DNA of 64,000 nt from Schaalia hyovaginalis (GTDB taxonomy: Bacteria; Actinomycetota; Actinomycetes; Actinomycetales; Actinomycetaceae): positions 1 to 64,000 of the forward strand of contig NZ_JACHMK010000001.1 in the NCBI RefSeq assembly GCF_014208035.1, in the 5' to 3' direction. Both the position numbers and the translations under genes were made by a program. The notes below the pieces were generated by a model. That model searched no databases. It saw nothing but the letters and a program-made list of their open reading frames with translations, and was not told the DNA's origin. Shown here piece after piece: positions 29,247-39,160 of the stretch; the stretch's first letter is position 1; each line of letters opens with the position of its first letter.

Positions 29247-30128
29247 TCAGCGGATCGTCACCTGACGGGACACGAGACCCTGCTTCGCTCGGCGCTCCTC
29301 AGCGCTCAGGGCGCCCTTCTCGGCGAGGGCCTCGTCAAGGGCCTTCACGAAAGCCGCCGCGGGAGCCGCGACGCCCTCGGCGGTCTCGCCCTCGGCGAGC
29401 TCGAAAACGGGGATCGCGAGGCCGCAGGCGCGGAAGGCGCCGACGAAGCGGGAGCCCTCGGACAGGCGCGCCTGACCGCGGACGTGGAGGCGGGAGAGCG
29501 CGTCGAAGAGCGGGTTCTCCTCGACGGCGGACACGTAGCGGACGAAGTTGCGGTTCATCTCGCACCAGTACATCCCCGCGACCCCGGGAACCGGCACGGT
29601 CTCGATGATCTCGTCGCGGTTCTCCTCGAGGGCCCGGCGGGTCTGCTCGTCGACTTCCTCCGAGGGGTCCAGCCAGAAGGCGAAGTTCTCGACGATCTCC
29701 ATCTCGGAGAAGCCGTCCGGATCAACGAGGTCCTGGAGGCGCTCGGAGGGCTCGCGGACATCGAGGTCGATCAGGCCCTCGTTCCCGTCCTCCTTCGCCG
29801 AGATCGCAGCGAGGAGCGCCGCGCCCATGTCGTGGGAGAGATCGGCGGAGTTCGCGCGGGTCTGCGCGGCGATGAGGATGCGCCCGTCACCGCGGACCAT
29901 GGCGGAACGGCCGTCCGGCAGGAGTGTGACGATGTCGAATTCGACGCCGCCGTGCGCGGCGTCGGTGCGCGCGGTCATGATCGCGGCGGGGATGAGCTCG
30001 CGCATGGCGACGAGCTCGACCTCTCGGACAAGGCCCTCGAAGGGACGGGCGACGAAGGGGATCGGTGCGCGGTAGGCCGCCAGAGCGGCGGGATTCGCGA
30101 CCTTCTTACGGCGGCTTGCTTTACCCAT
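29247..30128 (-). CDS. DUF5926 family protein
   Basis: Product of 293 residues starting MGKASRRKKVANPAALAAYR, with a basic SEC-C-like start seen across actinobacterial DUF5926 proteins. Two repeats of a soluble fold follow: FDIVTLLPDGRSAMVRGDGR, SADLSHDMGAALLAAI, MYWCEMNRNFVRYV. Widely conserved in actinobacteria; function unknown. The ATG at 30128 is chosen because the family begins with the basic motif. Confidence 0.8.
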   Translation of the reverse strand: MGKASRRKKVANPAALAAYRAPIPFVARPFEGLVREVELVAMRELIPAAIMTARTDAAHGGVEFDIVTLLPDGRSAMVRGDGRILIAAQTRANSADLSHDMGAALLAAISAKEDGNEGLIDLDVREPSERLQDLVDPDGFSEMEIVENFAFWLDPSEEVDEQTRRALEENRDEIIETVPVPGVAGMYWCEMNRNFVRYVSAVEENPLFDALSRLHVRGQARLSEGSRFVGAFRACGLAIPVFELAEGETAEGVAAPAAAFVKALDEALAEKGALSAEERRAKQGLVSRQVTIR

Positions 30129-30344
30129 GACCGCAATCGTAGCGGCCCGCGCGAAGGCCTCGGAACACGCCGGTGCGCCCGGTCGTCCGCGTTCGGGGAA
30201 TGAGGGGGAACGAGGGCGGGGCGGTGGAGCGGGGACGGAACCGCCAGGGGCGGCAGGGCCGGGGCGGTGGAGCGGGGACGAGGGCGGGCGGAAGCACCGG
30301 CGGCACCGGGGAATCCGTCCTGGCCCGCCTCCCCGCCTCGAAAG

Positions 30345-30452
30345 CATCACTTCTTCTCACCGAGGGGATCTCCCGACGTATCAGCACGACGGGGTTCGCA
30401 TCCCCTCGGTGTGAAGAAGTGATGACCTCGACGAAGAAAAGTGATGACCTCG
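30345..30452. repeat. Second locus of the 22-bp repeat, with inverted and direct copies
   Basis: CATCACTTCTTCTCACCGAG... (30345-30369) is inverted at 30400-30424 (24 of 25 bases), making a hairpin with a 30-base loop. A direct copy follows: GTGATGACCTCG recurs 22 bases apart, as at 8674-8739. It lies just after araB and before the DUF5926 gene; no gene overlaps. Confidence 0.8.
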
Positions 30453-30470
30453 CTGCGGGGAGGGGGCGGA

Positions 30471-32069
30471 TCAGAGTGAGAGCGCCCCGCCCGCGGCCTG
30501 GACCGCCGGCAGAGCCGCGCGATACCGGGCGAGGAAACGATCGTAGGCCTCGTGATCGGCCGCATCCGACTCGATCACGCTCGCGCCCGCATCGGCGAAG
30601 ACCTTCGCATCCAGGTATTCGGGCAGGGTCTCGCCCTCGGCCCTGGCGACGAGGTAGCGCGCGAGAACCGCGATGCCCCACGCCCCGCCCTCGCCCGCCG
30701 TCTCGCCGACGGACACGGAGATCCCGAGCGCATCGGCGAGCACCTTCTGGGCGACGCCCGGGGTCTTGAACAGACCGCCGTGCGCGAAGAGCCGGTCGAG
30801 GGCCACCCCCTCGGCCCCGAGGATGTCCAGACCCACGCGAACCGTCGCGAAGATGCTCATGAGCTGCACGCGGATCGCATTCGCAAGGGTGAAGCGCGCC
30901 TCGGGCCCGTGCGCGAACAAGGGCACCGCCTGGTCCAGTTCGAGGATCGGCTCACCCGAGAGCGTGTTGTAGGCGAGCAGGCCGCCGCCATCCGCCTCGC
31001 CCTTGAGCGCATTGAAGTAGAGGAGGTCGTAGACCTCGGGCACGGAGATCTCATGGCCGACGAGCTTCGAGAACTCGACGAACATCGCGACCCAGGCGTC
31101 GATCTCCGAAGCGCCGTTGTTCGAGTGGACCATCGCGACCGGCGAGCCGTCCGGAGTGGTCACCATGTCGACCTCGGTGTGCAGGCGCTCCAGGGCCTTC
31201 TCGAGGACGATCATGAGGAACACCGAGGTGCCGCAGGAGATGTTGCCGGTGCGCTGCGCCACCGAATTCGTCGCGACCATGCCCGTGCCCGCATCGCCCT
31301 CGGGCGGGCACATCGGGACGCCGGGGCGCAGGCGCCCGGCGGGGTCGAGCAGCAGCGCGCCCTCGGCGGTGAGCGAACCGGCGGGCGCGCCCGCGGGCAG
31401 GACCTTCGGGAGCACGTCCTTGACCTTCCAGGGCAGTCGGCGCTCGGCGACGAGGGCGTCATAGGCCGCGATCATGCCGGCGTCGTAGTCGCCGGTCGTC
31501 GAATCGATCGGGAACATGCCCGAGGCGTCGCCGACGCCGAGGACGCGCTCGCCCGTCAGGCGCTGATGGACCCAGCCGGCGAGCGTGTTGATCGAGGCGA
31601 TCCGCCCGACGTGAGGCTCCTCGTCGATGACGGCCTGGTGGAGGTGGGCGATCGACCAGCGCAGCGGGATGTTGAAGCCGAAGGCCTCGATGAGCTCCTC
31701 CGCCGCGCGCCCCGTGTTCGTGTTCCTCCAGGTCCTGAAGGGGGCGAGCTGTCCGCCGTCCTCATCGAGGGCCAGGTAGCCGTGCATCATCGCGGACACG
31801 CCGAGCGAGCCGTAGGTCGTCGGGACGGCGCCGTAGCGCTTCTCGACCTGCGCGACGAGGTCGGCGTAGGCGTCCTGGATCCCCTCGACGACCGCCGTGA
31901 GCGAATAGGACCAGAGGCCGTCGACCAGCTGGTTCTCCCAGGAGTGGCCCCCCGATGCGAGGACCTCGTGGTCCGGGCCGATGAGGACGGCTTTGATGCG
32001 GGTCGACCCCAATTCGATACCGAGGGAGGTGTTCCCCGACTCGATGAGCTCCTTCACTGACTCAGACAT
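30471..32069 (-). CDS. araB: L-ribulokinase-like FGGY carbohydrate kinase
   Basis: ATP-dependent sugar kinase, about 532 residues. SLGIELGSTRIKAVLIGPDH is the N-terminal phosphate loop, SAMMHGYLALDEDG and TWRNTNTGRAAEEL are as in the lactobacillus-type AraB, and GAEGVALDRLFAHGGLFKTP is the C-terminal FGGY motif. Probably phosphorylates L-ribulose in arabinose use; xylulokinase is the alternative. ATG 32069 has AGGAG five bases upstream. A palindromic operator lies 48 bases upstream (32117-32128), so it is likely substrate-induced. No araA or araD in the window. Confidence 0.85.
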   Translation of the reverse strand: MSESVKELIESGNTSLGIELGSTRIKAVLIGPDHEVLASGGHSWENQLVDGLWSYSLTAVVEGIQDAYADLVAQVEKRYGAVPTTYGSLGVSAMMHGYLALDEDGGQLAPFRTWRNTNTGRAAEELIEAFGFNIPLRWSIAHLHQAVIDEEPHVGRIASINTLAGWVHQRLTGERVLGVGDASGMFPIDSTTGDYDAGMIAAYDALVAERRLPWKVKDVLPKVLPAGAPAGSLTAEGALLLDPAGRLRPGVPMCPPEGDAGTGMVATNSVAQRTGNISCGTSVFLMIVLEKALERLHTEVDMVTTPDGSPVAMVHSNNGASEIDAWVAMFVEFSKLVGHEISVPEVYDLLYFNALKGEADGGGLLAYNTLSGEPILELDQAVPLFAHGPEARFTLANAIRVQLMSIFATVRVGLDILGAEGVALDRLFAHGGLFKTPGVAQKVLADALGISVSVGETAGEGGAWGIAVLARYLVARAEGETLPEYLDAKVFADAGASVIESDAADHEAYDRFLARYRAALPAVQAAGGALSL

Positions 32070-32116
32070 TCGCACTCCTGACGTCGTCGTTGACCTTCTG
32101 TGGAGATTCTGCCACT

Positions 32117-32128
32117 GTGAACGTTCAC
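32117..32128 (-). promoter_or_regulatory. LacI-type operator upstream of araB
   Basis: Perfect palindrome GTGAACGTTCAC with the central CG typical of LacI-family operators. It lies 48-59 bases before the araB start and just after the end of the upstream HAD gene, so it can only serve araB. The regulator is not in the window. Confidence 0.65.
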
Positions 32129-32132
32129 TTGG

Positions 32133-33071
32133 CTAGCGTTCCACGACCCCGCAGTGCTCCAGGACGGCCCGGATGACGGCCGCGGCCCCATCGTTCTCGA
32201 CCGCGCCCGTCACATGATCGCCCTCGGCCTTGATGTCCGCGGACGCGCCTCCCATGACCACGCCGAAATTCGCCCACCGGATCATGGGGACGTCATTCGT
32301 CCCATCGCCGATCGTCACGGTCCCCGAGGGCGGGACGCCGAGCCTTTCGGCCAGGGATTCAAGACCGCTCGCCTTCGAGACTCCGAGCGGAAGCACATCC
32401 GCCCAGCTCGTCCAGCCGACGGAGCACTCCCAACGCTCGGGGACGCCGATCGCGGTGAGCAGCGAATCGAAATCGGGCCTGCTCATATGCGGCGCGCGGA
32501 CCACGACCTTGATCGCCCGACGGCCTCGAAGATCATCGAGGGGAACGACTTCATGCGCCTCGATGAGCTCGCCGGGAGGGAACCATCCGGAGACGAGGAA
32601 CATCCCGGGCACTTCAACACCGAAGATCGCGTCCGGCAGATGCTCGGCGACGAGGCCGATCAGCCCGTCCGGATCGAAGAAGCGGAGCTCGCAGACCTCC
32701 GCCCCCTCGGGCGAGGCGGAGTCGAAATGCGCCGTGACCGCACCGTTCGAGCAGACCGCCCACCCGCTCGGATCACCCAGCTGATCCAGGACGGGCGCGG
32801 TCGCCTCCAGGGACCGTCCCGTCGCGATCACCGCATGCATGCCGGCATCCCCGGCCGCGCGGATCGCCGAACGCACCCGTTCGGAGGCGCCCGTCGGCAG
32901 GAGCACCGTCCCGTCCAGGTCGAGCCCCACGAGGATCTTCGAAGGATCCGTCGGCATATCCGCGGGCAGGGCCGCCCTCGCCGCCTCGACGAGGCGTTCG
33001 AAGGGGATCGGCGCCTCCCCCGAAGGGGGCGGCGTCACGAGGTTGAGGATCCGAGGATCGAGCGCGCTCAC
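32133..33071 (-). CDS. Cof-type HAD hydrolase
   Basis: Product of 312 residues. [16 protein letters not shown] (nucleophile Asp), [10 protein letters not shown] (motif II), [18 protein letters not shown] (the K of motif III) and [12 protein letters not shown] (motif IV) are the full set for a Cof/class IIB sugar-phosphate or nucleotide phosphatase. Its start overlaps the serS stop by four bases (ATGA), so it is coupled to serS. Substrate unknown. Confidence 0.85.
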   Translation of the reverse strand: MSALDPRILNLVTPPPSGEAPIPFERLVEAARAALPADMPTDPSKILVGLDLDGTVLLPTGASERVRSAIRAAGDAGMHAVIATGRSLEATAPVLDQLGDPSGWAVCSNGAVTAHFDSASPEGAEVCELRFFDPDGLIGLVAEHLPDAIFGVEVPGMFLVSGWFPPGELIEAHEVVPLDDLRGRRAIKVVVRAPHMSRPDFDSLLTAIGVPERWECSVGWTSWADVLPLGVSKASGLESLAERLGVPPSGTVTIGDGTNDVPMIRWANFGVVMGGASADIKAEGDHVTGAVENDGAAAVIRAVLEHCGVVER

Positions 33072-34345
33072 TTGACCGGTTCGAGGACCTCGACGCCCCC
33101 GAGGTAGGGGCGCAGCGCCGCGGGGACGTACACCGAACCGTCAGCCCGCTGATGGTTCTCGAAGAGCGCGACGAGCCAGCGGGTCGTCGCGAGCGTCCCG
33201 TTGAGGGTCGCGACCGGGAACATCTGCCCGCCCTCGCGGCGCTCGCGGATGCCGAGGCGGCGCGCCTGGAAGGTCGTGCAATTCGAGGTCGAAGTGACCT
33301 CCATGTAGCGCTCCTGGGTCGGCAGCCACGCCTCGCAGTCGAACTTGCGAGCGGCCGAAGTGCCGAGATCACCCGCGGCCGTGTCGATGACGCGGTACGG
33401 CAGCTCGACCTTGGCGAGCATCTCCTCCTCCCAGGCGAGGAAGCGCTCGTGCTCGGCCTCGGCGTCCTCGGGACGGCAGTAGGAGAACATCTCCGCCTTG
33501 TTGAACTGGTGGACGCGGATGATGCCGCGCGTGTCCTTGCCCGCCGACCCGGCCTCGCGGCGGTAGCAGGTCGACCAGCCGAGGTAGCGCTTCGGGCCGG
33601 CCTCGAGATCGAGGATCTCGTCCGCGTGGTAGCCGGCGAGGGCGACCTCGGAGGTGCCCGTGAGGTAGAGGTCGTCAGCGGGCAGGTAGTAGATCTCGTC
33701 GGAATGCTCGTTGAGGAAGCCCGTGCCGCCCATGACCGCGGGAGTGACGAGCGTCGGAGTCATCATCGGGGTGAACCCGGCCGCGAGCGCCTGATCCATC
33801 GCCATCGACATGAGGGCAAGCTCGAGGCGGGCGCCGATGCCCTTGAGGTAGTAGAAGCGCGCGCCCGAGACCTTCGCACCGCGCTTCGTGTCGATCGCGT
33901 CGAGCCCCTCGCCGATCGCGAGGTGGTCGGCGGGCTCGAAGCCCTCGGCCGCGAAGTCGCGGACCGCCGGGCCCTCGTGGCGCAGAACCGTGAAGTCGTC
34001 CTCGCCGCCGGTGGGCACCCCCGCCAGCACCAGGTTCGGCAGGAGGCGCGCGAGGCGATCCGCCTCGGCATCCGCCTCATTCGCGCGCGCTTCAGCGGCC
34101 TTCACCTGCTCGGCGAGCTCCTTCGCCTTCGCGAGGATCGCGGGGCGCTCCTCCTTGGAGGCCTTGCCGACCGACTTCGAGACCTCCTTCTGAGAGGCGC
34201 GAAGAGCCTCGAACTCCTGGAGGGAGGAGCGGCGCAGGGCGTCCGCCTCGAGAATGCGGTCGACGAGTTCGACATCGGCGCCGCGAGCGCGCTGGGAGGC
34301 GCGGGCGGGTTCGGGATCTTCACGGAGGGCGCGCACATCAATCAT
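33068..34345 (-). CDS. serS: Seryl-tRNA synthetase
   Basis: Class II aminoacyl-tRNA synthetase, 425 residues. N-terminal coiled-coil arm (about 25-105, with [20 protein letters not shown]), then [20 protein letters not shown], motif 2 ([20 protein letters not shown]) and motif 3 ([18 protein letters not shown]). Length and order are normal. It is transcribed with the downstream HAD gene (four-base overlap) and is divergent from the diacylglycerol-kinase gene. The 193 bases between them are extremely GC-rich with a possible hairpin at 34376-34399, but no clear promoter is visible. Confidence 0.97.
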   Translation of the reverse strand: MIDVRALREDPEPARASQRARGADVELVDRILEADALRRSSLQEFEALRASQKEVSKSVGKASKEERPAILAKAKELAEQVKAAEARANEADAEADRLARLLPNLVLAGVPTGGEDDFTVLRHEGPAVRDFAAEGFEPADHLAIGEGLDAIDTKRGAKVSGARFYYLKGIGARLELALMSMAMDQALAAGFTPMMTPTLVTPAVMGGTGFLNEHSDEIYYLPADDLYLTGTSEVALAGYHADEILDLEAGPKRYLGWSTCYRREAGSAGKDTRGIIRVHQFNKAEMFSYCRPEDAEAEHERFLAWEEEMLAKVELPYRVIDTAAGDLGTSAARKFDCEAWLPTQERYMEVTSTSNCTTFQARRLGIRERREGGQMFPVATLNGTLATTRWLVALFENHQRADGSVYVPAALRPYLGGVEVLEPVK

Positions 34346-34538
34346 GCGACCATCCTAGGACAGCGCGGACGCGGCGGGCCGCCCTCGGCGGGGCGGCCCT
34401 CGCCCGCCCGGGGCCCGGTGCGCCTCCCGCGCCCGGCGGGCCGCCCCTCCGGGCGGTCCGGCTCACGCCTTCAACACCTCACGGACCCGCTTCCGCCGCC
34501 TGCGCGCGCAGGCAGGCGGGCGCCGATAGGCTGAAGTC

Positions 34539-35843
34539 ATGAGCGTCACGGCATGGATCTTGCTCGGAATCGTGTGCCTCGCCGGCATCGGAGTGCGATT
34601 CCTCTCCCGCTTCCTCCTCGCCCGCGATCAACGCATCGCGACGACCCGGAAGGCGATGCTCGATCCCGCCCTCGCGAACGACCCCGAACGAGGGCGGCCG
34701 CGCCCCTGGGTGATCGTCAACCCCTCGAAGCACGAAGACCTCGCCGCGTTCAAAGCCTCGGTGAACGCGACGGCGGCCGAACTCGGCGTCCCGCACGTCC
34801 ACTGGATCACCACGACCCCCGAGGACCCCGGCACCGGCCAGGCGATCGAGGCGATCGCCGAGGGCGCGAGCCTCGTCATCGCCTCGGGCGGCGACGGCAC
34901 GGTCCGTGCCGTCGCCGCCGGCCTGGCGGGCACCGGGGTTCGCATGGGCATCCTCCCCGCGGGAACCGGCAATGTCCTGGCCCGCAACCTCTCGATCCCG
35001 ATCGACGACGCGGAACAGGCCGTTCGCGTCGCCCTCGGCCCCGAGCACCGGCTCGTCGACTGCGGCTGGCTCCGCCTCGACGCCGTCGACGAGCCCTCAT
35101 CGATTCCGGCGGAGGGCATGCTCGTGCGGGCCGCCCGCACGGCCGCCGCGGCCCGCGGTGCGGACATGGAAGAGCCCTCCTCCCTTCCGGCGACCGACGA
35201 GTACTCCTTCGTCGTCATCGCAGGACTCGGCTTCGACGGCGAAACGATGGCTTCGACGGACTCCGACCTGAAGAAGCGGATCGGATGGTTCGCCTACGTC
35301 GTCGCCGCCCTCGGCGCGATCGCCCGCGAGGGGACGAAGCTGCGCCTCCTCCTGCGCGATCCCCTTCCGGCCGAGGACCCCGTCGGGGACGCCCCCTCGC
35401 CGAACGAGGGGAGCCCGACGATCGCCGGATCCGCGACCCTCGAAGGGGTCCGCGTCGACGACGCCCCCGACCAGGAGCTCGCCTGGATCGAATCGCGCAC
35501 GCTCATGTTCGCGAACTGCGGCCTGCTCCCGCTCATCACCCTGGCGCCGGCGGCGCGCCTCGATGACGGCCTGCTCGACGTGATGGCCGTGTCGACCCAG
35601 TCCGGTCTTCTCGGATGGGCGGACCTGTCGTGGAAGATCCTCGCCCAGGGCACGGGCGCAAGAACCTTCAATCCCCCCGCGTCGACGGGCAGCGTCCGCT
35701 TCCGTCAGGCGAAAGGGGCGTCCGTCCTGGCTCAGTCGCCGCAGGTCGTCCAAGTGGACGGCGACGCGATCGGCACGGCGCGAGCGGTTCACGTGCGCCT
35801 CGACCGCGGCGCCCTCGACATCGCGGTCCCTCCCGCCGAATAG
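34539..35843 (+). CDS. Diacylglycerol-kinase-family lipid kinase
   Basis: Product of 434 residues. Starts with one membrane segment (AWILLGIVCLAGIGVRFL), then a DAGK catalytic domain: PWVIVNPSKHEDLAAFK, VIASGGDGTVRAVAAGLAG (GGDGT nucleotide motif), LPAGTGNVLARNLSIP, and FVVIAGLGFDGETMA. About 60 residues rich in Pro/Glu/Asp (300-370 region) are inserted before the C-terminal beta-sandwich, which ends VQVDGDAIGTARAVHVRL. Acts at the membrane on a lipid such as diacylglycerol or sphingosine-like molecules; substrate not certain. Confidence 0.88.
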   Translation: MSVTAWILLGIVCLAGIGVRFLSRFLLARDQRIATTRKAMLDPALANDPERGRPRPWVIVNPSKHEDLAAFKASVNATAAELGVPHVHWITTTPEDPGTGQAIEAIAEGASLVIASGGDGTVRAVAAGLAGTGVRMGILPAGTGNVLARNLSIPIDDAEQAVRVALGPEHRLVDCGWLRLDAVDEPSSIPAEGMLVRAARTAAAARGADMEEPSSLPATDEYSFVVIAGLGFDGETMASTDSDLKKRIGWFAYVVAALGAIAREGTKLRLLLRDPLPAEDPVGDAPSPNEGSPTIAGSATLEGVRVDDAPDQELAWIESRTLMFANCGLLPLITLAPAARLDDGLLDVMAVSTQSGLLGWADLSWKILAQGTGARTFNPPASTGSVRFRQAKGASVLAQSPQVVQVDGDAIGTARAVHVRLDRGALDIAVPPAE

Positions 35844-35916
35844 GCGCGCCGACCGGGCGGTCGCGCCCGCCGAGCGTCCGATGAGCGCCCGCCGAGCGCC
35901 TGACGCGGATCGGGGC

Positions 35917-36966
35917 TCAGCCGAGCAAAGGCCAATCCGGCGCGTTCTCCGCCGCGATTTCGGAACCGTCACCGCCGTTAAGGATCGAGGACACCCAGGC
36001 GCGCCCGACCCGGAAATCCTCGTCCCTCGTTCCGCGCAGGACCTCGGATCGGACGCCGTCCACCCGCGGGTAGGAACCCATGAAGCGCACCTCCGGCGAA
36101 TACCTGTGGAGTCCCACCAGGGCCGCCTGGACGCGCTCCTCGGCGATGTGCCCGACGATGTCGATGCTGAAGGTGTAGTCGCCCAGACCGTCGCCGCTGG
36201 GGCGCGACTCGATCCTGGACAGGTCGACGCCGCGCACGGCGAACTGCTCGAGGAGCGTGAGCAGCGCACCGGACTCGTTCACCGGCAGGGCCACCTGGAT
36301 CGTCGTCTTGTCCGCGCCCGTCGGCGCGGGGAGCGCGCCCGGCTCGGCGACGAGGACGAAACGCGTGACCGCACCGGGATTGTCCGCGACATCGCGATGA
36401 AGCGCGTCGAGGCCGTAGGTCGTCACCGACACGGCCGAGCACAGGCCCGCATCGAAGTTCGCGTCACCGCTCGCGAGGAGCTCGGCCCCGGCCGCGGTCG
36501 AGGTCGTCGGCACGTGGATCGCACCGGGGAAAGTCGCCTCCACCCAGTTGCGGCACTGCGCCCAGGCGTGCGGATGCGTGCCGATCCTGCGGACGTCCTC
36601 GGCCCGGGTGCCCGGCCGGACGACCAGTTGGAACACGACGGGGACGACCATCTCCGCCACGATCACCAGCGGCTGCCCGTGGGAGAGCGCATCGAGCGTC
36701 GCATTCACACCGCCCTCGATCGAGTTCTCGATCGGGACGACCGCGCGATCCGCCTCGCCCCGGCGCACGGCGGCGAGCGCGTGCGGCGCAGACGACATGG
36801 GCAGCAGCTCGGCCCCCGCGGGCGCGACCTGGTGGACGGCCTGCTCGGTGAAGGTGCCGAAGGGACCGAGGAAGGCGATCCGCATCCTCTCACCGGCGGG
36901 CGCAGGACCGGGCATGTTCGTCACGGCGGCGCTCGACGGGTTCTCGGACGATCGGGGGTTGCGCAT
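35917..36966 (-). CDS. pheA: Prephenate dehydratase
   Basis: Makes phenylpyruvate in phenylalanine synthesis. Product of 349 residues: RIAFLGPFGTFTEQAVHQV opens the PDT domain; VPIENSIEGGVNATLD and TTSTAAGAELLASG are substrate-site motifs; TRFVLVAEP closes the domain. An ACT domain (about 245-330) follows with LSRIESRPS, the ESRP phenylalanine-binding motif, so feedback inhibition is expected. A 27-residue extension precedes MRIAFLGPF; the true start could be the internal ATG. Confidence 0.93.
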   Translation of the reverse strand: MRNPRSSENPSSAAVTNMPGPAPAGERMRIAFLGPFGTFTEQAVHQVAPAGAELLPMSSAPHALAAVRRGEADRAVVPIENSIEGGVNATLDALSHGQPLVIVAEMVVPVVFQLVVRPGTRAEDVRRIGTHPHAWAQCRNWVEATFPGAIHVPTTSTAAGAELLASGDANFDAGLCSAVSVTTYGLDALHRDVADNPGAVTRFVLVAEPGALPAPTGADKTTIQVALPVNESGALLTLLEQFAVRGVDLSRIESRPSGDGLGDYTFSIDIVGHIAEERVQAALVGLHRYSPEVRFMGSYPRVDGVRSEVLRGTRDEDFRVGRAWVSSILNGGDGSEIAAENAPDWPLLG

Positions 36967-37059
36967 GACGCAAGGCTATCCGGCCCAGGACCCTCGCGGC
37001 ATCCGCGTCCGCGGCACACGGGCGCGCCCTCGACCGGGAGGAGGACTCGGGGCCGGGGG

Positions 37060-39153
37060 TCAGTCCCCGAGGTCGCAGGCCGTGATCCTCCACAGCTTCG
37101 CGGTCCCGCCCTCGTCGACGAGCTCGAATCCCGTGGAGGTGTCGACCTCGTACAAGCCGGGGTAGCGCGAGGAACGACGGAAGTCGTAGTACCAGCCGTC
37201 CTCGTCCTCGTAATAGTGCGTGACCCCCAGGGCGCGGATCGCATCGCACACCGCCGGATCGACGCCGATCCGGTTGAACCGCTCGGCGAGCACGCTCTCC
37301 GGCGCGTCCTTGGCGCTCACCCGCGTGAGCTGAGGGAACACCGCTTCATGCTGGCCGATGACCTCGGTGTATGCGGCGCCTGCGATCGGGTCGCCCAGCA
37401 CCACGGCATCCGCCGGGATGAGCAGCCGCATGCGGCGGATCATCGCCAGTTCGCCCCTGCTGGCCATCCCCGGTTTGCCCAGGTTGTCGGGGTCGTACAC
37501 GTAGTCGCTCGCCACGGCCCGCGCATCGTAGGCGCCGAGCCCCGTCACGAGCAGGAGGACCAAGCCGAGAGCCACGTCGACCCGCCATCGCACGGGCGCC
37601 CCGGGCCTCGTCGCATCCTCCTGAACGTGGGCGCCGCGCGATCGAGCGGAGTCGAAGCGCTCGGCGAGGGCCGCCCCGATCGCATGGAAACCGAGCGCCA
37701 TGAGGGGCACCATCGTCAGGCCGTGCGCACCCATGATCCGGCGCGCATCGAGGTACCACGGCGCCAGGAGGAAGTTCCTGACCTCGCCGATCGGCGCATA
37801 GGCGAGGAAGGTGAGGAGGCAGAACACGAGGTAGGAGGCGATCGGCCACATCGGCGGCGGATCGGCAGTCCTGCGCGAGAAGACGAGGGCGATCACGCCC
37901 GCCAGGAGGAGGAGCGCCTGCACGACGATGTGAATGCTCATCGCGGTCGTCGGCGTGAAGGGGGGCGCCGGCGTGAACATGTGGGAGAAGGCGTAGCTCC
38001 AGGAGATCCCCGACCTCGGGTAGTCGCCCATCGAACGGATCTTGTCGGCGGTCAGGGCGAGGAAGGGCAGGACGGCGGCGGCGAGGGCGAAGACGCCGAC
38101 CGCGACCGCGCGAGCCCGAGCGCCCGCGCCGATCGCCGATGCGATGATCCTCCACGATGCCGCCAGCAGCGCGGGCAGCAGCAGGGCGGCGAGGACGAAG
38201 GCGGAACTCGGATGCGCCGAGGCCGCGCCGAGCATCGCGAGCAGGAGGGCGGCGAGCAGTGGGGCGTGGCGGAGGAGCGCCCGCGGACCGGCGTCGAGAT
38301 CCGCGGCGAACCTCCTCCCGACGATGATCGCGAGCGCGACGACTCCCGGGACCACTGCGAGCCCGCTCGCATTGGGCCACTGGTTGTACATCGTGAGGTT
38401 GTCGGCCGGCATGTCGAGCAGCAGCCCCGCGAGGATCGGCGAGGCGAGGATCGCGGCCCTCGAACGCACCAGGACGCTCGTCAGCGCCGTCGCCCCGAGC
38501 ACCCAGATGATCATGAGGACGATCGAGGAGGCGTTCGCGGCGAGGACGACCCGAGTGGGCGTGGAGAACAGGGCGACGAGGGCGTGCCAGGTCGTCGGAT
38601 AGTAGACCTCGCGGCCGCCGTAGAGCTCGGCGAGCCCTCCGAAGGGGCTCGCCGAGTGCGAGTGGAGGATCGACCACACCCCGTTGAGGTGGAAGGTTGA
38701 ATCCCACTGCTGGGCGGGAAGGCGCGGATCGGCCCGCAGGAGCATCGGCATCGCGGCGAGCAGGGATCCGAGGACGATCATCCCCCAGGTCGAGGCGCGC
38801 ACCCTCGCCTGCTCCTCACCGAGCGGGCGCCTCGGCCCGATCGCGTCGACGAAGCCGCCGGCGGGCAGGGGCCCGCCGGTCGCCCTCTTCGCGGTGGCGA
38901 GCAGCCAGACGACAGCGCCCACCAGGGTGAGGAGCCCGAGGACCGGGAAGACCTTCGCACGCTCCCACGCGATGGCGAAGGCGTCGAAGGCGAAGGAGAG
39001 CAGGGAGAGGACCCCGAAGACGATCGCGGGCGAGACGGCCAGGGCGACGACTGAGGAGCGCAGGTGCGCCCTCGTCCAGAAGAACGCGGGGAGCGCCGTC
39101 AGGACGAGCATCCCGACGATCGTCGGGATCAGCGCCCACCATTGGCCGAGCAT
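37060..39153 (-). CDS. DUF6541-type multi-pass membrane protein
   Basis: Product of 697 residues with about twelve hydrophobic segments and large outward loops: MLGQWWALIPTIVGMLVLTA at the start, QWDSTFHLNGVWSILHSHSA, GREVYYPTTWHALVALF. The layout (N-terminal helices, an Asp-containing first loop, C-terminal soluble part) is like GT-C glycosyltransferases, and the DUF6541 proteins of actinobacteria have this form. The soluble end (600-697) includes YEDEDGWYYDFRRSSRYPGL. Likely a cell-envelope glycan enzyme or scaffold; unproven. Eight bases before the dedA-like stop, so probably one operon. Confidence 0.7.
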   Translation of the reverse strand: MLGQWWALIPTIVGMLVLTALPAFFWTRAHLRSSVVALAVSPAIVFGVLSLLSFAFDAFAIAWERAKVFPVLGLLTLVGAVVWLLATAKRATGGPLPAGGFVDAIGPRRPLGEEQARVRASTWGMIVLGSLLAAMPMLLRADPRLPAQQWDSTFHLNGVWSILHSHSASPFGGLAELYGGREVYYPTTWHALVALFSTPTRVVLAANASSIVLMIIWVLGATALTSVLVRSRAAILASPILAGLLLDMPADNLTMYNQWPNASGLAVVPGVVALAIIVGRRFAADLDAGPRALLRHAPLLAALLLAMLGAASAHPSSAFVLAALLLPALLAASWRIIASAIGAGARARAVAVGVFALAAAVLPFLALTADKIRSMGDYPRSGISWSYAFSHMFTPAPPFTPTTAMSIHIVVQALLLLAGVIALVFSRRTADPPPMWPIASYLVFCLLTFLAYAPIGEVRNFLLAPWYLDARRIMGAHGLTMVPLMALGFHAIGAALAERFDSARSRGAHVQEDATRPGAPVRWRVDVALGLVLLLVTGLGAYDARAVASDYVYDPDNLGKPGMASRGELAMIRRMRLLIPADAVVLGDPIAGAAYTEVIGQHEAVFPQLTRVSAKDAPESVLAERFNRIGVDPAVCDAIRALGVTHYYEDEDGWYYDFRRSSRYPGLYEVDTSTGFELVDEGGTAKLWRITACDLGD

Positions 39154-39160
39154 CGTCCGG

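Noticed and set aside
34346..34538. Terminator or RNA gene in the GC-rich serS upstream region
   Set aside because: The GGGCCGCC...GGCGGCCC hairpin (34376-34399) lies between divergent genes, where a terminator is not expected; the composition alone can give it.
35881..38700. 939-residue open frame opposite pheA and the DUF6541 gene
   Set aside because: Arg/Gly/Asp/His-rich antisense frame caused by high GC; pheA and the membrane gene on the other strand have clear motifs.
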